Shown in pieces: positions 26,420 through 35,645 of a stretch of 64,000 bases of DNA. Source of the stretch: Pelagimonas sp. (GTDB lineage: Bacteria > Pseudomonadota > Alphaproteobacteria > Rhodobacterales > Rhodobacteraceae); NCBI GenBank assembly GCA_025210455.1, contig JAOARQ010000034.1, forward strand, positions 1 to 64,000. Direction: 5' to 3'. Position 1 is the stretch's first letter, and every line of letters starts with the position of its first letter. The notes below the pieces were generated by a model that was not told where the DNA came from, searched no databases, and was given only the letters and a program-made list of their open reading frames with translations. Made by a program: the position numbers and the translations under genes.

Positions 26420-27106
26420 TCACAGACCCCCTGAAGCACTTTTCTTCAACAAACTAATCCCAGCATTTCCTAGCCACTTCGCCGCTCCAGTCGTACGCTT
26501 GATAAGCTTATTGTTGCGGTCGCTCTTCAAAGCAATTATTTTCACAATGCTTTCTTCTATTTCAGGAAGAGCAAGGTCTGCCGTATCTAGCATAATCGAA
26601 ACATGAGCATGTTGATCCTTCCATGACTTGATATGAAATGGATCTGTGCGATCAGATTCAAGAAACCTATCTAAAAAGTACTTCGCCTGTTCCTTTAAAA
26701 GTTCCACTTTGGAAAATTTAGGAAAATCTCGTTCGCTTCTAATACCATCAGATTTTGAGATCGCCCATTCTCTAAGGGGTGTATACTCGTCACTTAAGCC
26801 ATTTGATACTCGAACAATCTCAAACACAACGGATGTCCAATATTTGAAAACCATATCATCGACAGTCTTCAAAAGGTCAATCAAATCACCTTGCTTTCTC
26901 TTAATATCACCTTGCTCAATATCGTAAATTCGGTTTGTGAAGTACAATCTGTCGCACAAAAGCAAAGATGGCTTGCGATCACATATACTGACGAATCTGT
27001 CAGCTGCTGATTGGGCATAGTCAAAATCACGGACCGCCAAATTGATCAAACTCGAGATTTGTTCTGATTGTTGGATTGCTCGTTCTTCATTTAGGGATGG
27101 TCGCAT
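26420..27106 (-). CDS. Hypothetical soluble helical protein
   Basis: Not recognised; 228 residues, largely helical by composition, no signal peptide. A short hydrophobic patch near the C-terminus (AAKWLGNAGISLLKK) might contact a membrane. Low G+C and AT-rich codons mark it as foreign. It starts 8 bases after the stop of the 96-residue gene upstream, so they form a two-gene unit. Cargo with an accessory (for example defence) role is possible but unproven. Confidence 0.7.
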   Translation of the reverse strand: MRPSLNEERAIQQSEQISSLINLAVRDFDYAQSAADRFVSICDRKPSLLLCDRLYFTNRIYDIEQGDIKRKQGDLIDLLKTVDDMVFKYWTSVVFEIVRVSNGLSDEYTPLREWAISKSDGIRSERDFPKFSKVELLKEQAKYFLDRFLESDRTDPFHIKSWKDQHAHVSIMLDTADLALPEIEESIVKIIALKSDRNNKLIKRTTGAAKWLGNAGISLLKKSASGGL

Positions 27107-27114
27107 CGGAAAAT

Positions 27115-27405
27115 TTACTTTAATACTTGCTTCAGGTATTTCAGCTCTCTTTGGAAGCGCTCCTCATCTTCCTCGCTCCATGCCGTATCAATCGGGACCG
27201 CCTTTACCCCCGGCAAACCAGCGCTTTGGGGCTTTGCATCGTATTTTTTCAGAATTTTTTCAATCTCATCTGAGAGGTTAATCTCCTTACCCATTTTTTT
27301 GCTCCTAAAATCTTCGGCGTTGCTAAATTTCCTTAAAACGTTCGTTGGAAAACTTAGCATGTTTTGAAAAAATGATGCAAATTTATTTTTACTTTTCAAA
27401 TTCAT
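27115..27405 (-). CDS. Hypothetical small charged protein
   Basis: Unknown, 96 residues from the ATG at 27405 (GAGG 6 bases before); an in-frame ATG further upstream at 27480 lacks a ribosome site. The N-terminal half is basic, the C-terminal half acidic and helical (WSEEDEERFQRELKYLKQVL). It is the first gene of a two-gene unit with the 228-residue protein. Confidence 0.6.
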   Translation of the reverse strand: MNLKSKNKFASFFQNMLSFPTNVLRKFSNAEDFRSKKMGKEINLSDEIEKILKKYDAKPQSAGLPGVKAVPIDTAWSEEDEERFQRELKYLKQVLK

Positions 27406-27902
27406 ATCGGCCTCAAATGAAAAGTCCGCGAGTGGAGGTATCCTTGTGGATAGGATAGCGTAGGTTATCATCCTTGTCATCTGTCAAAAGGCGCGTGAGT
27501 GCTGTTTTTCCCCTCACTAGCGCCAAGGATAGATAGGTGTGCTCTGGCTGAGAAGTGTATGAGAAAGGCGAAAGGCAAGCTGTGTTTTGTATTACAAAAC
27601 GCTCGCAAAGGGGGCTTCCTGCCCCCGTTTGATCCCCCGGTAGGACGCGTTTGACGCCACACCCCGAGACCCTCCGCAGGTGGCCTTGAACCGTAAGGTG
27701 TCGTTCAATGTCCACTCAGATGGATGGCACGATCACGTTCGCATCACAAGGCTTGTTTGTTCGGTGACAATGGGACCTTACCTTTGTTTTGTCGACTGTA
27801 AATGCTTGCACACTGCACGCGACTTGACATGTTGGTCCAACTCTGAGGTTCTCATGTACATTATCTAAATTTCTGTTTGGGCAGTATCCGAAGGGGAACC
27901 GC
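27406..27902. other. Non-coding region with two adjacent hairpins, oriT candidate
   Basis: About 500 bases with no credible gene between divergent units. It contains the inverted repeats at 27584-27626 and a conserved-looking GC-rich stretch after them (CGGTAGGACGCGTTTGACGC). Such hairpin pairs are seen at transfer origins and replication origins; no iterons were found. Confidence 0.45.
27584..27626. repeat. Two tandem hairpins
   Basis: First hairpin: GTTTTGT-ATT-ACAAAAC (27584-27600). Second: GGGGGC-TTCCT-GCCCCC (27610-27626), followed by GTTTGATCCCCC. Both stems are perfect and only 9 bases apart. Confidence 0.8.
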
Positions 27903-28547
27903 ATGAGTATCAACCCATTTGCAGCAAAGAAGATTTACGAGCAGACAGCGATTAATAGCTTATTGAAGCTCCACAGCCTTTCGCCGCCGAAAGACAGAGA
28001 CACACAATTGGTCATTGATGGAAACCTGTTTGTGAGCGCCACCGCTTGCGTCATGAAAAAGAAAGATGGCAAGTTTTTATCACCAGTTCTCTCTGAGACG
28101 GATGCGCAAGAAATACACGATAACCTGCAATTCTTTGTCAAAGGCGCGACCTCTATGGTTTGGGCTTTGATTCCCATTCCATTGTCGGCAATCGCGTTTC
28201 CCTTGGGTGAATACATCCCTGAGGGTTGGAATGAAGAGTTGATCCTAATAGGTCCCTTCGTTTTCGCGGCCTGCCTATTTTTCGCCTCTTGCTTTATCAA
28301 CATGGGGCGCTTTTTTCTTCGGCAAAAGGAGCTTTCTGATCGACTGTGGAAGCGTGGCGGGGCCATCGCGGAGATTCCAAAGTCATACAAGAAGGCTCTG
28401 CTGAGGAAAAATCTTGCTCTTTGGAAAGGACCTGTCTTGGCATATGCTGCGGATGAGGTTGTTAATATCGTTCCGAGCGACAACCTCAAGTTAACCTATG
28501 ACGCTCTCATCTTAGGGAATGACATTATCTCTTTGATAAGAAAGTGA
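27903..28547 (+). CDS. Hypothetical membrane protein with two central helices
   Basis: Unknown, 214 residues. A soluble N-terminal part (about 1-85) is followed by two membrane helices (about 88-106 and 121-141) and a cytosolic C-terminal part of about 70 residues. Start ATG follows GAAGGGGAA. It stands alone on the plus strand between two minus-strand units and has no recognisable motif. Confidence 0.7.
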   Translation: MSINPFAAKKIYEQTAINSLLKLHSLSPPKDRDTQLVIDGNLFVSATACVMKKKDGKFLSPVLSETDAQEIHDNLQFFVKGATSMVWALIPIPLSAIAFPLGEYIPEGWNEELILIGPFVFAACLFFASCFINMGRFFLRQKELSDRLWKRGGAIAEIPKSYKKALLRKNLALWKGPVLAYAADEVVNIVPSDNLKLTYDALILGNDIISLIRK

Positions 28548-28600
28548 ATTTGTTGCAGGCGATTACATCCGGTCTGCGCCCATGCTGATTTCGAACCTAA

Positions 28601-28774
28601 TCACCAGTCCCGCCAGAGGGCTTGCTCGGCTTCCTCAATGGCAATGAGCGCTCTGCGTCTTGCTTCAAGATTGTTCTCAGCCCGTGCCAAATCTCGATGT
28701 GCTTTGCGCAAACACCCCAACAGGAAGTCGCGGCGATGGTTTGCTGGAAGAAATGTCGTTCGAAGGTTTTGCAT
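28601..28774 (-). CDS. Small helical protein of 57 residues
   Basis: A strong ribosome site (AAGGAG) lies 8 bases before the ATG at 28774. The product is basic then acidic, almost wholly helical (LRKAHRDLARAENNLEARRRA), and could form a coiled coil. No family recognised. Confidence 0.6.
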   Translation of the reverse strand: MQNLRTTFLPANHRRDFLLGCLRKAHRDLARAENNLEARRRALIAIEEAEQALWRDW

Positions 28775-29287
28775 GTCACTGTCTCCTTTGCTTGGTGTTG
28801 ATAAGAAGACTGGCTTCGACAGCAATTTTGCTGATGCACCCATTTATGGGCTGCAACATTGAGAAAGACTTGGGAAGGGCAACGTTCCAAGCAAGTTGCA
28901 TCAGCAAAGGGCCTGTTGATACAGTCAAATCAATAACCCACAGCAAAGGTGGACGGCAGATAATGCGACATACACAGGTATGACGCCGACATAGCGTCTA
29001 CGACGCTTGGGAACCCCAAGATCAGCTTACATCACATCCGACGACGCTGGCGCTGTGCGTCAATCATCTTCCGCCATGGTAGGCATGGTCTCCCGAGAAG
29101 AAGATTGACCCATCCCCGGAATGTGATCGAGACGTCCAAATTATGTCGCCCACCTGAAAAGGTTGGGCGGCATTTTTGATTTGTTTTTCGTTTGGACGCT
29201 CGCCGCTGGGCAAGGGTTCAAGCGCGTGGTTGAAGAAGGAATTTTGAGACTTCGTCGCTTTTAACCAGATACGAAAGCGAGACCAAA
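28775..29287. other. Region without a clear gene before ardA
   Basis: About 510 bases. It must hold the promoters of the 57-residue gene and of ardA. I see one good rho-independent terminator on the plus strand but no protein gene that it would end. Confidence 0.5.
29147..29180 (+). terminator. Rho-independent terminator with no obvious gene before it
   Basis: CGCCCA-CCT, GAAA loop, AGG-T-TGGGCG (one bulge), then GCATTTTTGATTTG. It lies 108 bases before ardA, so it may end a small RNA or act as a leader attenuator. Confidence 0.7.
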
Positions 29288-29794
29288 ATGACGATTACAC
29301 TTTTTGCACAGCCCTACGATAACAGCGCCACCGGCTTCTATTTTGAAACAGCCGAAGAGTACGAGGCCAAGGCGCAAAACCTGCGGAATGCATACGGTGA
29401 AGAGGTCGAGGAGTTTGAAATCCAATTCATTGATGGCGAAGACCTCGATTGCCAACTGGCCAAGGCTATTGGCCTGAACCAAGTCAACTTTCGAGACTTT
29501 CTTGAATGTGCTGACGCTTGGGAAGATTGGCAGAAGGTCAACGTGATCATAGCCGTGGGCGAATGTGGTTATGACTTTGACCCGCAGGTCGATCCCGATC
29601 ATCATAGCATTGACGTGTATCACGTCGAGAGCCTGCGCGAGCTGGCAGAGCAGTTAGTTGACGACGGCCTCTTTGGTGACATCCCCGAGCCGCTACAGTT
29701 TTACATCAACTATGACGCCATCGCGCGTGACTTGGCCGTTGAATATTCAGAAATCAAAGTCGCTGACGAACGGTTAGTCTATCGGGAAAGCTAG
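29288..29794 (+). CDS. ardA: Antirestriction protein ArdA
   Basis: ArdA mimics about 40 bp of DNA and blocks type I restriction enzymes when mobile DNA enters a new host. The 168-residue product is very acidic, opens with the family pattern TLFAQPYDNSATGFYF and closes with LFGDIPEPLQFYINYDAIARDL. No start ambiguity: ATG follows GAGACCAAA. It is typical cargo of conjugative islands and often sits near the leading region that enters first. Confidence 0.93.
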   Translation: MTITLFAQPYDNSATGFYFETAEEYEAKAQNLRNAYGEEVEEFEIQFIDGEDLDCQLAKAIGLNQVNFRDFLECADAWEDWQKVNVIIAVGECGYDFDPQVDPDHHSIDVYHVESLRELAEQLVDDGLFGDIPEPLQFYINYDAIARDLAVEYSEIKVADERLVYRES

Positions 29795-29884
29795 AAAGCT
29801 GCAAAGTTGAATCTGGCTGCTCCTTCGTGCAACGTGGTCTTAGGGCCCTACAATGCGAAAAGTTTTTCAAAAGGAATTTTAACA

Positions 29885-31021
29885 ATGATGAATCGTAGAA
29901 ATTTTCTTACTTCACTGACATGCATGGGCGCATCGGGAAGCGTTTTGTCAGGTTGCGCTGGAGCACAATTGAATGGTCATTCTCCGGTAGAAACCGGACC
30001 TAGGACGCGGCTGCGCCAAGATATGCCGACCAATGCACCTGTGTCGGTCATCGACAGCGCCTACAATGTAGGCAACAAAGCCGCTGAGATTCGCGCTCGA
30101 GGCATTGAAACCGTCATTAGATACTATGCAGTCAAAGGAGGACAATGGTCGGGGAAAGTTCTTTCCCGCAGCGAGCTTGCGATGCTAGAGGCCGAAGGTC
30201 TAAATGTTGCGATTGTTTACCAAAACAATAATAATAAAGCGAAGTATTTTCAAAATCGTAATAAGGGAAAAGTAGATTCTGATTGGGCGCTGCGGCATGC
30301 CGACAAACTCCGCCAACCCGAAGATACTCCGATTTATTTTGGAGTAGACTTTCCAATTTGGGATAGAAATCCTTCAGTAATTCAAAGAAATCTTGATAAT
30401 GTTAGAGCCTACTTCGAATTGATAAAGCGGAAATTTGATGGAACGAACCTTAAGATTGGTGCTTATGGTGCAGGGCGATCTTTTGAAGCTGTCACCGACT
30501 TGTTGGATTACTATTGGCTGAATGCTTCTGTTGGGCATATGGGGCACTCGCAGTTTTATAACGATGAGGCGGACAGATGGCATCTATTCCAAAACAAGGT
30601 CGAACTAAGAAAACCCTACGGTAGCGATGACAAAAACGTAATTGATACCAATGTCATTAACCCCAAAAAGAGGTATTTTGGTCAATGGGATACCGTTAAT
30701 CCGCGATCCGACTGGTGGCCGAAGCGTGATTTGGATGAGATTATTGACTCGAGAGCGTTCAGCAAATTCAATCCTGCCTGTATTTTTTCAAAGATTTCCA
30801 GAGATGGCATGAAATTAGAAGGTAAGATCGGCACATTGGGATTCGGTAGAAATTGTCGAATTCTTGAGAGATTTGAGAATTTTGTATCCGTTAGCACAGA
30901 TGAGGGCGACGTTCGGAGGGGCTTCTGCTATAAATCGCAACTGACTATAGATTTAAGAAAAGTTCCAAGTAGCGATTACAATTCAGGAAAAAAATCTGCC
31001 CCAAAGTGTACTCAGGGATAG
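29885..31021 (+). CDS. Tat-exported DUF1906 (glycoside-hydrolase-like) lipoprotein
   Basis: A 378-residue exported protein. The N-terminus NRRNFLTSLTCMGASG with lipobox LSGC combines a Tat-type twin arginine with a lipidation site. The following domain (about 50-260) matches DUF1906/Rv2525c-like proteins: a TIM-barrel-type domain with IDSAYNVG, RYYAVKGG, IYFGVDF and IGAYGAG. These resemble GH25 lysozymes, so wall binding or cleavage is likely. The start ATG-ATG at 29885 follows AAGGAATTT; an earlier in-frame ATG at 29807 would put extra residues before the signal. The C-terminal 100 residues may be an SH3-like region with cysteines. AT-rich, foreign composition. Confidence 0.82.
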   Translation: MMNRRNFLTSLTCMGASGSVLSGCAGAQLNGHSPVETGPRTRLRQDMPTNAPVSVIDSAYNVGNKAAEIRARGIETVIRYYAVKGGQWSGKVLSRSELAMLEAEGLNVAIVYQNNNNKAKYFQNRNKGKVDSDWALRHADKLRQPEDTPIYFGVDFPIWDRNPSVIQRNLDNVRAYFELIKRKFDGTNLKIGAYGAGRSFEAVTDLLDYYWLNASVGHMGHSQFYNDEADRWHLFQNKVELRKPYGSDDKNVIDTNVINPKKRYFGQWDTVNPRSDWWPKRDLDEIIDSRAFSKFNPACIFSKISRDGMKLEGKIGTLGFGRNCRILERFENFVSVSTDEGDVRRGFCYKSQLTIDLRKVPSSDYNSGKKSAPKCTQG

Positions 31022-31133
31022 ATGTGTGGGACGGAAAAATAATCTACCCTAGCAGCTTCGCCGCGCCGGTTGCTTCGATGATAATTGTAGTTCTGGCATT
31101 AGCCATGAAATTCGTTATGCCAAGCCTTGTTTG

Positions 31134-33929
31134 TTACCGCGATGGGCCGGGGCGTTTGCGGGTGTGCTGTTGCGTGGGTGTAGTCTGTTCTGCTGGGGCG
31201 GCAGATTCTTGAATTTGGGCATGTTGCACCTCCTGTGGGTTCAAGTTCGGGCTTTGATCCCCCGCCCAGATTGGCTTGTCCTTGGCGTTGAGATAGAGCT
31301 TCATGTCGTTGCGGTGGCGCGTCATGGCGACGTAGGCCAGAGACCGATCCATAGATTTGGACGCCAGCACATATGAGCGATCCACGGTCGCGCCTTGGGA
31401 TTTGTGGACGGTCACAGCATAGCCGTGATCAAAGCTGCGATAGTGGTGCGGGTTGATCGTGACCAAGCGGCGTTGGCCGTCTTCCGTGTCCAGTTTCACG
31501 GATAGGCCATTTTCGCCGGCATGCGTGACGGTGCCGAGCATGCCGTTTTTGACGCCCATCTCGCGGTTGTTTTGGGTAAAGACGATCCGGTCGTCCTTGG
31601 CAAAGGCACGATAACCGGTTTCAGTCAGATACATTGTTTCTGGGCCGATTTGATCGGCATCTTGCATGGCACCGCGAATGGCCTGATTGAGCGCATGCAC
31701 ATCCTTGCGGCGATGGGCAAAGGCCAATCGCGATGTTTTCCAACCGTTCTGGCCGACATCCGCCATATAATCTTTGACCAAAGACCCAAGCGCAGTATCC
31801 AGATGTGCGGATTTGCTTACAGTGCCGTAAGCTTCATAGCTCCGCACAGCTTCTGTGATACGGCCTTCGGCCAAATCACGTGAAGCTTGTTTCTGCCAAT
31901 TATCCTTTTGGCGATGGATTTCGGTGAGGCGGGCAGCGCCATGTTCATTGACAAGCTTGCGAAATGGTGTTCCGGCCTCAATGGGTTGCAATTGGTCAGG
32001 ATCGCCCACCAAGACCAGTTTTGCGCCAATCTCATCAATACGGCTCATAATGCGCTGCATTTGACGGGTGCCGATCATGCCAGCCTCATCAATGACCAAC
32101 ACATCGCCAGCCTTGATGGGCTGGTTGCCATTGGCCCAGCTGAGTTCCAGCGATGCGAGCGTGCGGCTGTGAATGCCGGAAGAGGTCTGCAATCCCTCTG
32201 CGGCCTTGCCGGACAATGCCGCCCCGTGGACTTTGACGCCTTCACGAGACCACGCTTCAAAGGCGGTTGCCAACATTGTGCTTTTCCCAGCCCCGGCGAG
32301 GCCGACAATTTGAGCAAGTTGCTTGTCGCTCAGAACATGATGGATAGCATCGACCTGTTCATCACTGAGGCGTCCACCAAAACGGCGTTTCATTTCTGCA
32401 TTCTGCCGGGAGATCGCAGCACGCACAGCATCACTGGAAATCTGATATCCAGTTTGTGCCGCCATGCGGTGCGATGCGCCTAATAGTTTGGTTTCGGCGT
32501 TGATGTAGTCGCGGGTGGTAAAGACTTGCGTGTTATCTTCGCCGACACGCACCAATTCTGACGACGACAACACAGTGTCAATCGCAGCGCGCAGGGCGTA
32601 GGGATCATCAATGTGCTTGGCTAGACCGCGCTTGATGGTGTCTGCGTCAAACACGGCTTCTTTCTCAGAAATCGCGTGCAAGATCAGAGCGGGATTGCGC
32701 AGTATCTGTTCGGACGAGAACGGGCTGTTCTCGTCAGGTAAGCGAAGCGCTTGGCGGGGATCAAATTTAACGCCTTGGCCATAACTTTCAGCGCGCTCGG
32801 CACCGATATGCAGGCGCTGCATCTCTTGCTCAAAGGTTTTGCGTTCACGCAGATGCTTGTCGATCAGTGCCTGACATTCTGCGCGATCCCGCGCATCACA
32901 GGTGGCCTTTTCCTGCGTAAAATCTTCCACCAAACGCCCATAAGCACCGGACAGGCGTGCCCAAACCAAGGACATGCCGCGTGGCGCACGGGCATTACGG
33001 GCCAAAGTTTCCTCGGCCTGACGTTCTTGATGCAGAGTATGAAGCGCAACGCGTTCTTGTCGTTGCTGCGCAACTAGTTCAGCGAGAGCGTTTCGGTAAG
33101 TGTCACTGTCCTTGACCTGTTTCGGCGCTTCGGGTGCTTGTGAGTGTGCCAACAGGGCTTTGGCTTTATCGACAGAAGGCAAGCTTTGAGGATCGCCAAG
33201 GCGCTCTTTAAGCTGCTTGGGTTTGACCCCGCACCAGCGAGACAAAGACCAAATCTTGCCATCGTGATCGACGGCCACAAACCCACGACGTTCACCACGG
33301 GCCAAGGCAAACCCATGTTCCCAAAGCGCGGATGCAAAGGCTTGGCGCGAGTCCGAACGTTCATAGCACGCGCGAAACAGGGCTTTCATTGCCTTGGGAT
33401 CACGGCTCAACCGTTTGGCTTGCTGGGCCTCTGCACGCGAAAAGTTCAGCGGATCGCGCTTACGAAAATCCTCGAATCCGGCAGGCATGTCCCACCCGTG
33501 TTCGATATAGAGTTCCCGCGAGACCGCCATCAGCTTGCGCTTGAAATGCGGCAAGTTGATCGCCTTCATTTTCTCCGTGTCGATACGAGACCAAACGCAA
33601 TGCGCGTGGCGGCGGCCTTCCTTTTCATGGAACACCACCGCGCAGGGTTGATCGGCAAGGCCGAGTTTCTGGGCAACATCTTTGATTGCTGCCTCGAAAA
33701 CCTCCACCGGCACAGACTCGTTGGGCGGCGGGTTCAACGACAGTGAGAACAGATATTTTTGGCATTGCGTGGCTTGGGCGAGGGCTTCGATTTCTGCAAA
33801 TGCCCCCGCCAGATCATCAGCCACGAAGCCATCAATGGCATGTACGGTCACATGCTCATTGTCACGAGCATTCATCAAATGCCGTGCGAGTTCGGCTCCG
33901 TGGCCGCGTGCATTGCCCTCTAGGATCAT
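31134..33929 (-). CDS. traA: Relaxase-helicase fusion (TraA/MobA type)
   Basis: The mobilization nuclease that nicks oriT and pilots the strand. The 931 residues start with a relaxase domain (about 1-200) with the metal-binding GRRHAH (H108, H110); a linker and coiled coil (about 200-400); then a RecD-like superfamily 1 helicase with Walker A near residue 543 (LAGAGKST), Walker B near 608 (VIDEAGM) and VTVHKSQG near 840. No tyrosine occurs in the first 58 residues, where the catalytic Tyr of MobA/VirD2-type relaxases normally lies. The mobC gene precedes it by 8 bases. Confidence 0.92.
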   Translation of the reverse strand: MILEGNARGHGAELARHLMNARDNEHVTVHAIDGFVADDLAGAFAEIEALAQATQCQKYLFSLSLNPPPNESVPVEVFEAAIKDVAQKLGLADQPCAVVFHEKEGRRHAHCVWSRIDTEKMKAINLPHFKRKLMAVSRELYIEHGWDMPAGFEDFRKRDPLNFSRAEAQQAKRLSRDPKAMKALFRACYERSDSRQAFASALWEHGFALARGERRGFVAVDHDGKIWSLSRWCGVKPKQLKERLGDPQSLPSVDKAKALLAHSQAPEAPKQVKDSDTYRNALAELVAQQRQERVALHTLHQERQAEETLARNARAPRGMSLVWARLSGAYGRLVEDFTQEKATCDARDRAECQALIDKHLRERKTFEQEMQRLHIGAERAESYGQGVKFDPRQALRLPDENSPFSSEQILRNPALILHAISEKEAVFDADTIKRGLAKHIDDPYALRAAIDTVLSSSELVRVGEDNTQVFTTRDYINAETKLLGASHRMAAQTGYQISSDAVRAAISRQNAEMKRRFGGRLSDEQVDAIHHVLSDKQLAQIVGLAGAGKSTMLATAFEAWSREGVKVHGAALSGKAAEGLQTSSGIHSRTLASLELSWANGNQPIKAGDVLVIDEAGMIGTRQMQRIMSRIDEIGAKLVLVGDPDQLQPIEAGTPFRKLVNEHGAARLTEIHRQKDNWQKQASRDLAEGRITEAVRSYEAYGTVSKSAHLDTALGSLVKDYMADVGQNGWKTSRLAFAHRRKDVHALNQAIRGAMQDADQIGPETMYLTETGYRAFAKDDRIVFTQNNREMGVKNGMLGTVTHAGENGLSVKLDTEDGQRRLVTINPHHYRSFDHGYAVTVHKSQGATVDRSYVLASKSMDRSLAYVAMTRHRNDMKLYLNAKDKPIWAGDQSPNLNPQEVQHAQIQESAAPAEQTTPTQQHTRKRPGPSR

Positions 33930-33937
33930 CCGATAAC

Positions 33938-34396
33938 TCAGTTCGTCAGCGCAGCAACCAGCAAGGCGCGCATCTCTTTGATCGCCTCGTAAGAATCGGT
34001 AATTTGCGCCTTGGTATCGTCATCGACGACCAGAGCGCCGATATTCGCCTGATAGGCCAATTGGTTGAGATTGGACGCCATGCGAGACTGCCCAAGCAGG
34101 GACAGACATTCGGCCAGAGCCTTTTTGTCTGCCACCGTATCTTTGGGCCGACGCTTTCGCCGTTTCTCTTCCTCAGCAAACACACAGGCTCGTATATAGG
34201 CGCTGAGCGTCATGCCGACGGCCAGTTCTTCCAACCGTTCCCGTTCCGCAGCCGTAAGGCGCAAGGTGACGGGCGGAACATTGCTCCGCCTTGTACCGCT
34301 ACGGCGCGCGTTATAGCTCCGTTTCTTTTTGGGCTTTTGATTGGCTGCTTCGTTGAATGCCGATGAAATGACCGGCTTATGTCCTGTCCATCTCAT
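33938..34396 (-). CDS. mobC: MobC-like relaxosome accessory protein
   Basis: A 152-residue protein with a basic N-terminus (KPKKKRSYNARRSGTRR), a ribbon-helix-helix-like segment (VPPVTLRLTAAERERLEELA) and the MobC-type stretch RMASNLNQLAYQANIG. Such proteins bind oriT, bend it and help the relaxase melt the nic region. Its stop lies 8 bases before the relaxase start and its start overlaps the small gene upstream by 4 bases. Confidence 0.88.
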   Translation of the reverse strand: MRWTGHKPVISSAFNEAANQKPKKKRSYNARRSGTRRSNVPPVTLRLTAAERERLEELAVGMTLSAYIRACVFAEEEKRRKRRPKDTVADKKALAECLSLLGQSRMASNLNQLAYQANIGALVVDDDTKAQITDSYEAIKEMRALLVAALTN

Positions 34397-34593
34397 TGGC
34401 TCACCCCGCGTGCTTTAGCCACGGATTTGTGCGCAGCAGGTGATTTTAGGGTTGGTCGATCAAGGTCAACTTCCTCAGCTTCGCGCTGAGAATTAGCCAT
34501 TGAATCGGTTTCAACGCCGCTCGTTTCATCCGCTTGCAACGCTTGCTCCAGCAGATGGCGCTCGGCTTCAAGAACCGCATTCCACTCTTCCAA
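34393..34593 (-). CDS. Small acidic protein before mobC, start uncertain
   Basis: Unknown, 66 residues from a TTG at 34593. The frame is open further upstream to about 34670 without an ATG or GTG, so it may start at another non-standard codon or be the end of a longer, cut gene. It is helical (VLEAERHLLEQALQ) and overlaps mobC by 4 bases, so a minor relaxosome role or a remnant are both possible. Confidence 0.5.
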   Translation of the reverse strand: MEEWNAVLEAERHLLEQALQADETSGVETDSMANSQREAEEVDLDRPTLKSPAAHKSVAKARGVSQ

Positions 34594-34761
34594 AACCTCA
34601 AAGAATGCGTTCGAACTCGCACCCTCTAGGTCCGCCAGCTCACCTTTTCTGTAGATTGTGTTACCTCATCTTGGGTCGCGGAGATGCCTTATTTTTATGG
34701 CCTCCCGCCTTGAGGTCTTTTTCTTGCGTTTCTTTCAATTATGCTCAGTGAGTGGTAACTA

Positions 34762-35328
34762 TTGTGGGAACTTCATTTGTCGCACATTCCGGGAAAGCTC
34801 ACCAAGAGACAGATTGATTCCCTACCTCCGGGGAGGCATGGCGATGGAGGTGGGCTGTATTTGCTAGTGATACCATCGGGCGCTTGCAGTTGGATGGTGC
34901 GCTTGACGATCAAAGGACAGCGCAATGCAGCAGGGGCACCGCTCAGAACTGATCTGGGTTTAGGCGGTACGGGTTACGTGGGATTGCAAGAAGCTCGTGA
35001 GATTGCGATGCGATATCGCGGAATGGCGCGTCGCGGGACCAATCCGAGAAATAGCACTCCTGAGGCTGTCCCAACTTTTGAGCAACTGGCTCGGATTGTG
35101 CATTCCGAGCGCCTGCTTACATGGCGCAACGCCAAACATGCAGATCAGTTCATAAACACGCTTCGCGACTATGCCTTTCCGAAAATCGGGGCGCGTCAGG
35201 TTAACGAGATTGGGCAACCTGAAATTCTGTCATGCCTCACACCTATCTGGACGGAAAAGCACGAAACTGCCAAGCGAATCGCCCAAAGACTCAAGATTGT
35301 TTTAGATGTGGCAAAATCGAAGGGCTAG
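34762..35328 (+). pseudogene. Truncated P4-type tyrosine integrase
   Basis: Only the N-terminal half is present: a DUF4102-type arm-binding domain (KLTKRQIDSLPPGRHGD, GGLYLLVIPSGA) and most of the core-binding domain (ending LKIVLDVAKSKG). The gene stops at 35328, before the catalytic R-H-R-Y domain; a full member has about 400 residues. The start is unclear (TTG at 34762). This is the scar of an older integration event at the right side of the island. Confidence 0.88.
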
Positions 35329-35492
35329 GCTCGCCCGCAAAATGAGAGAGGGCTTAAGGTCTTCATTTTACTTGTACTAATTCAGAACAATCCGTGAATA
35401 TTGGGTGTCACCAACCGCAACCCTAACAACGCGAGGTGACACTATGAGCCTTTTGTGACAGCAGCCGCAGCTATCAACCCCATGACAATGAA

Positions 35493-35645
35493 ATGCGCCA
35501 GCTTGGCACTGTAGACCGTTTGGCGCAGTGGCGTCATCGGGGTTTTGGCCCCGCTTACATCAAAATTGGCCGCAAGGTTCTTTACTGTGGCGTTGACCTC
35601 AATTCGTGGATTGAGGTGCAACGGGTAGAACCATCCGCCGCATAA
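35493..35645 (+). CDS. Excisionase-like helix-turn-helix protein (50 residues)
   Basis: The ATG at 35493 opens a 50-residue frame with the pattern W-R-x-R-G-F-G-P-x-Y-I-K-I-G-R-K-V-L-Y, then D-L-N-S-W-I. This is the MerR-like excisionase/AlpA fold (HTH_17), where the Arg-Gly turn and the GRKVLY strand are signatures. It lacks the first helix found in longer homologues, so it may be slightly truncated. It follows the broken integrase, the usual integrase-excisionase pairing. Confidence 0.7.
   Translation: MRQLGTVDRLAQWRHRGFGPAYIKIGRKVLYCGVDLNSWIEVQRVEPSAA

Noticed and set aside
34762-35328. Integrase fragment as a functional gene
   Set aside because: It ends before the catalytic domain; no downstream frame restores the R-H-R-Y residues.
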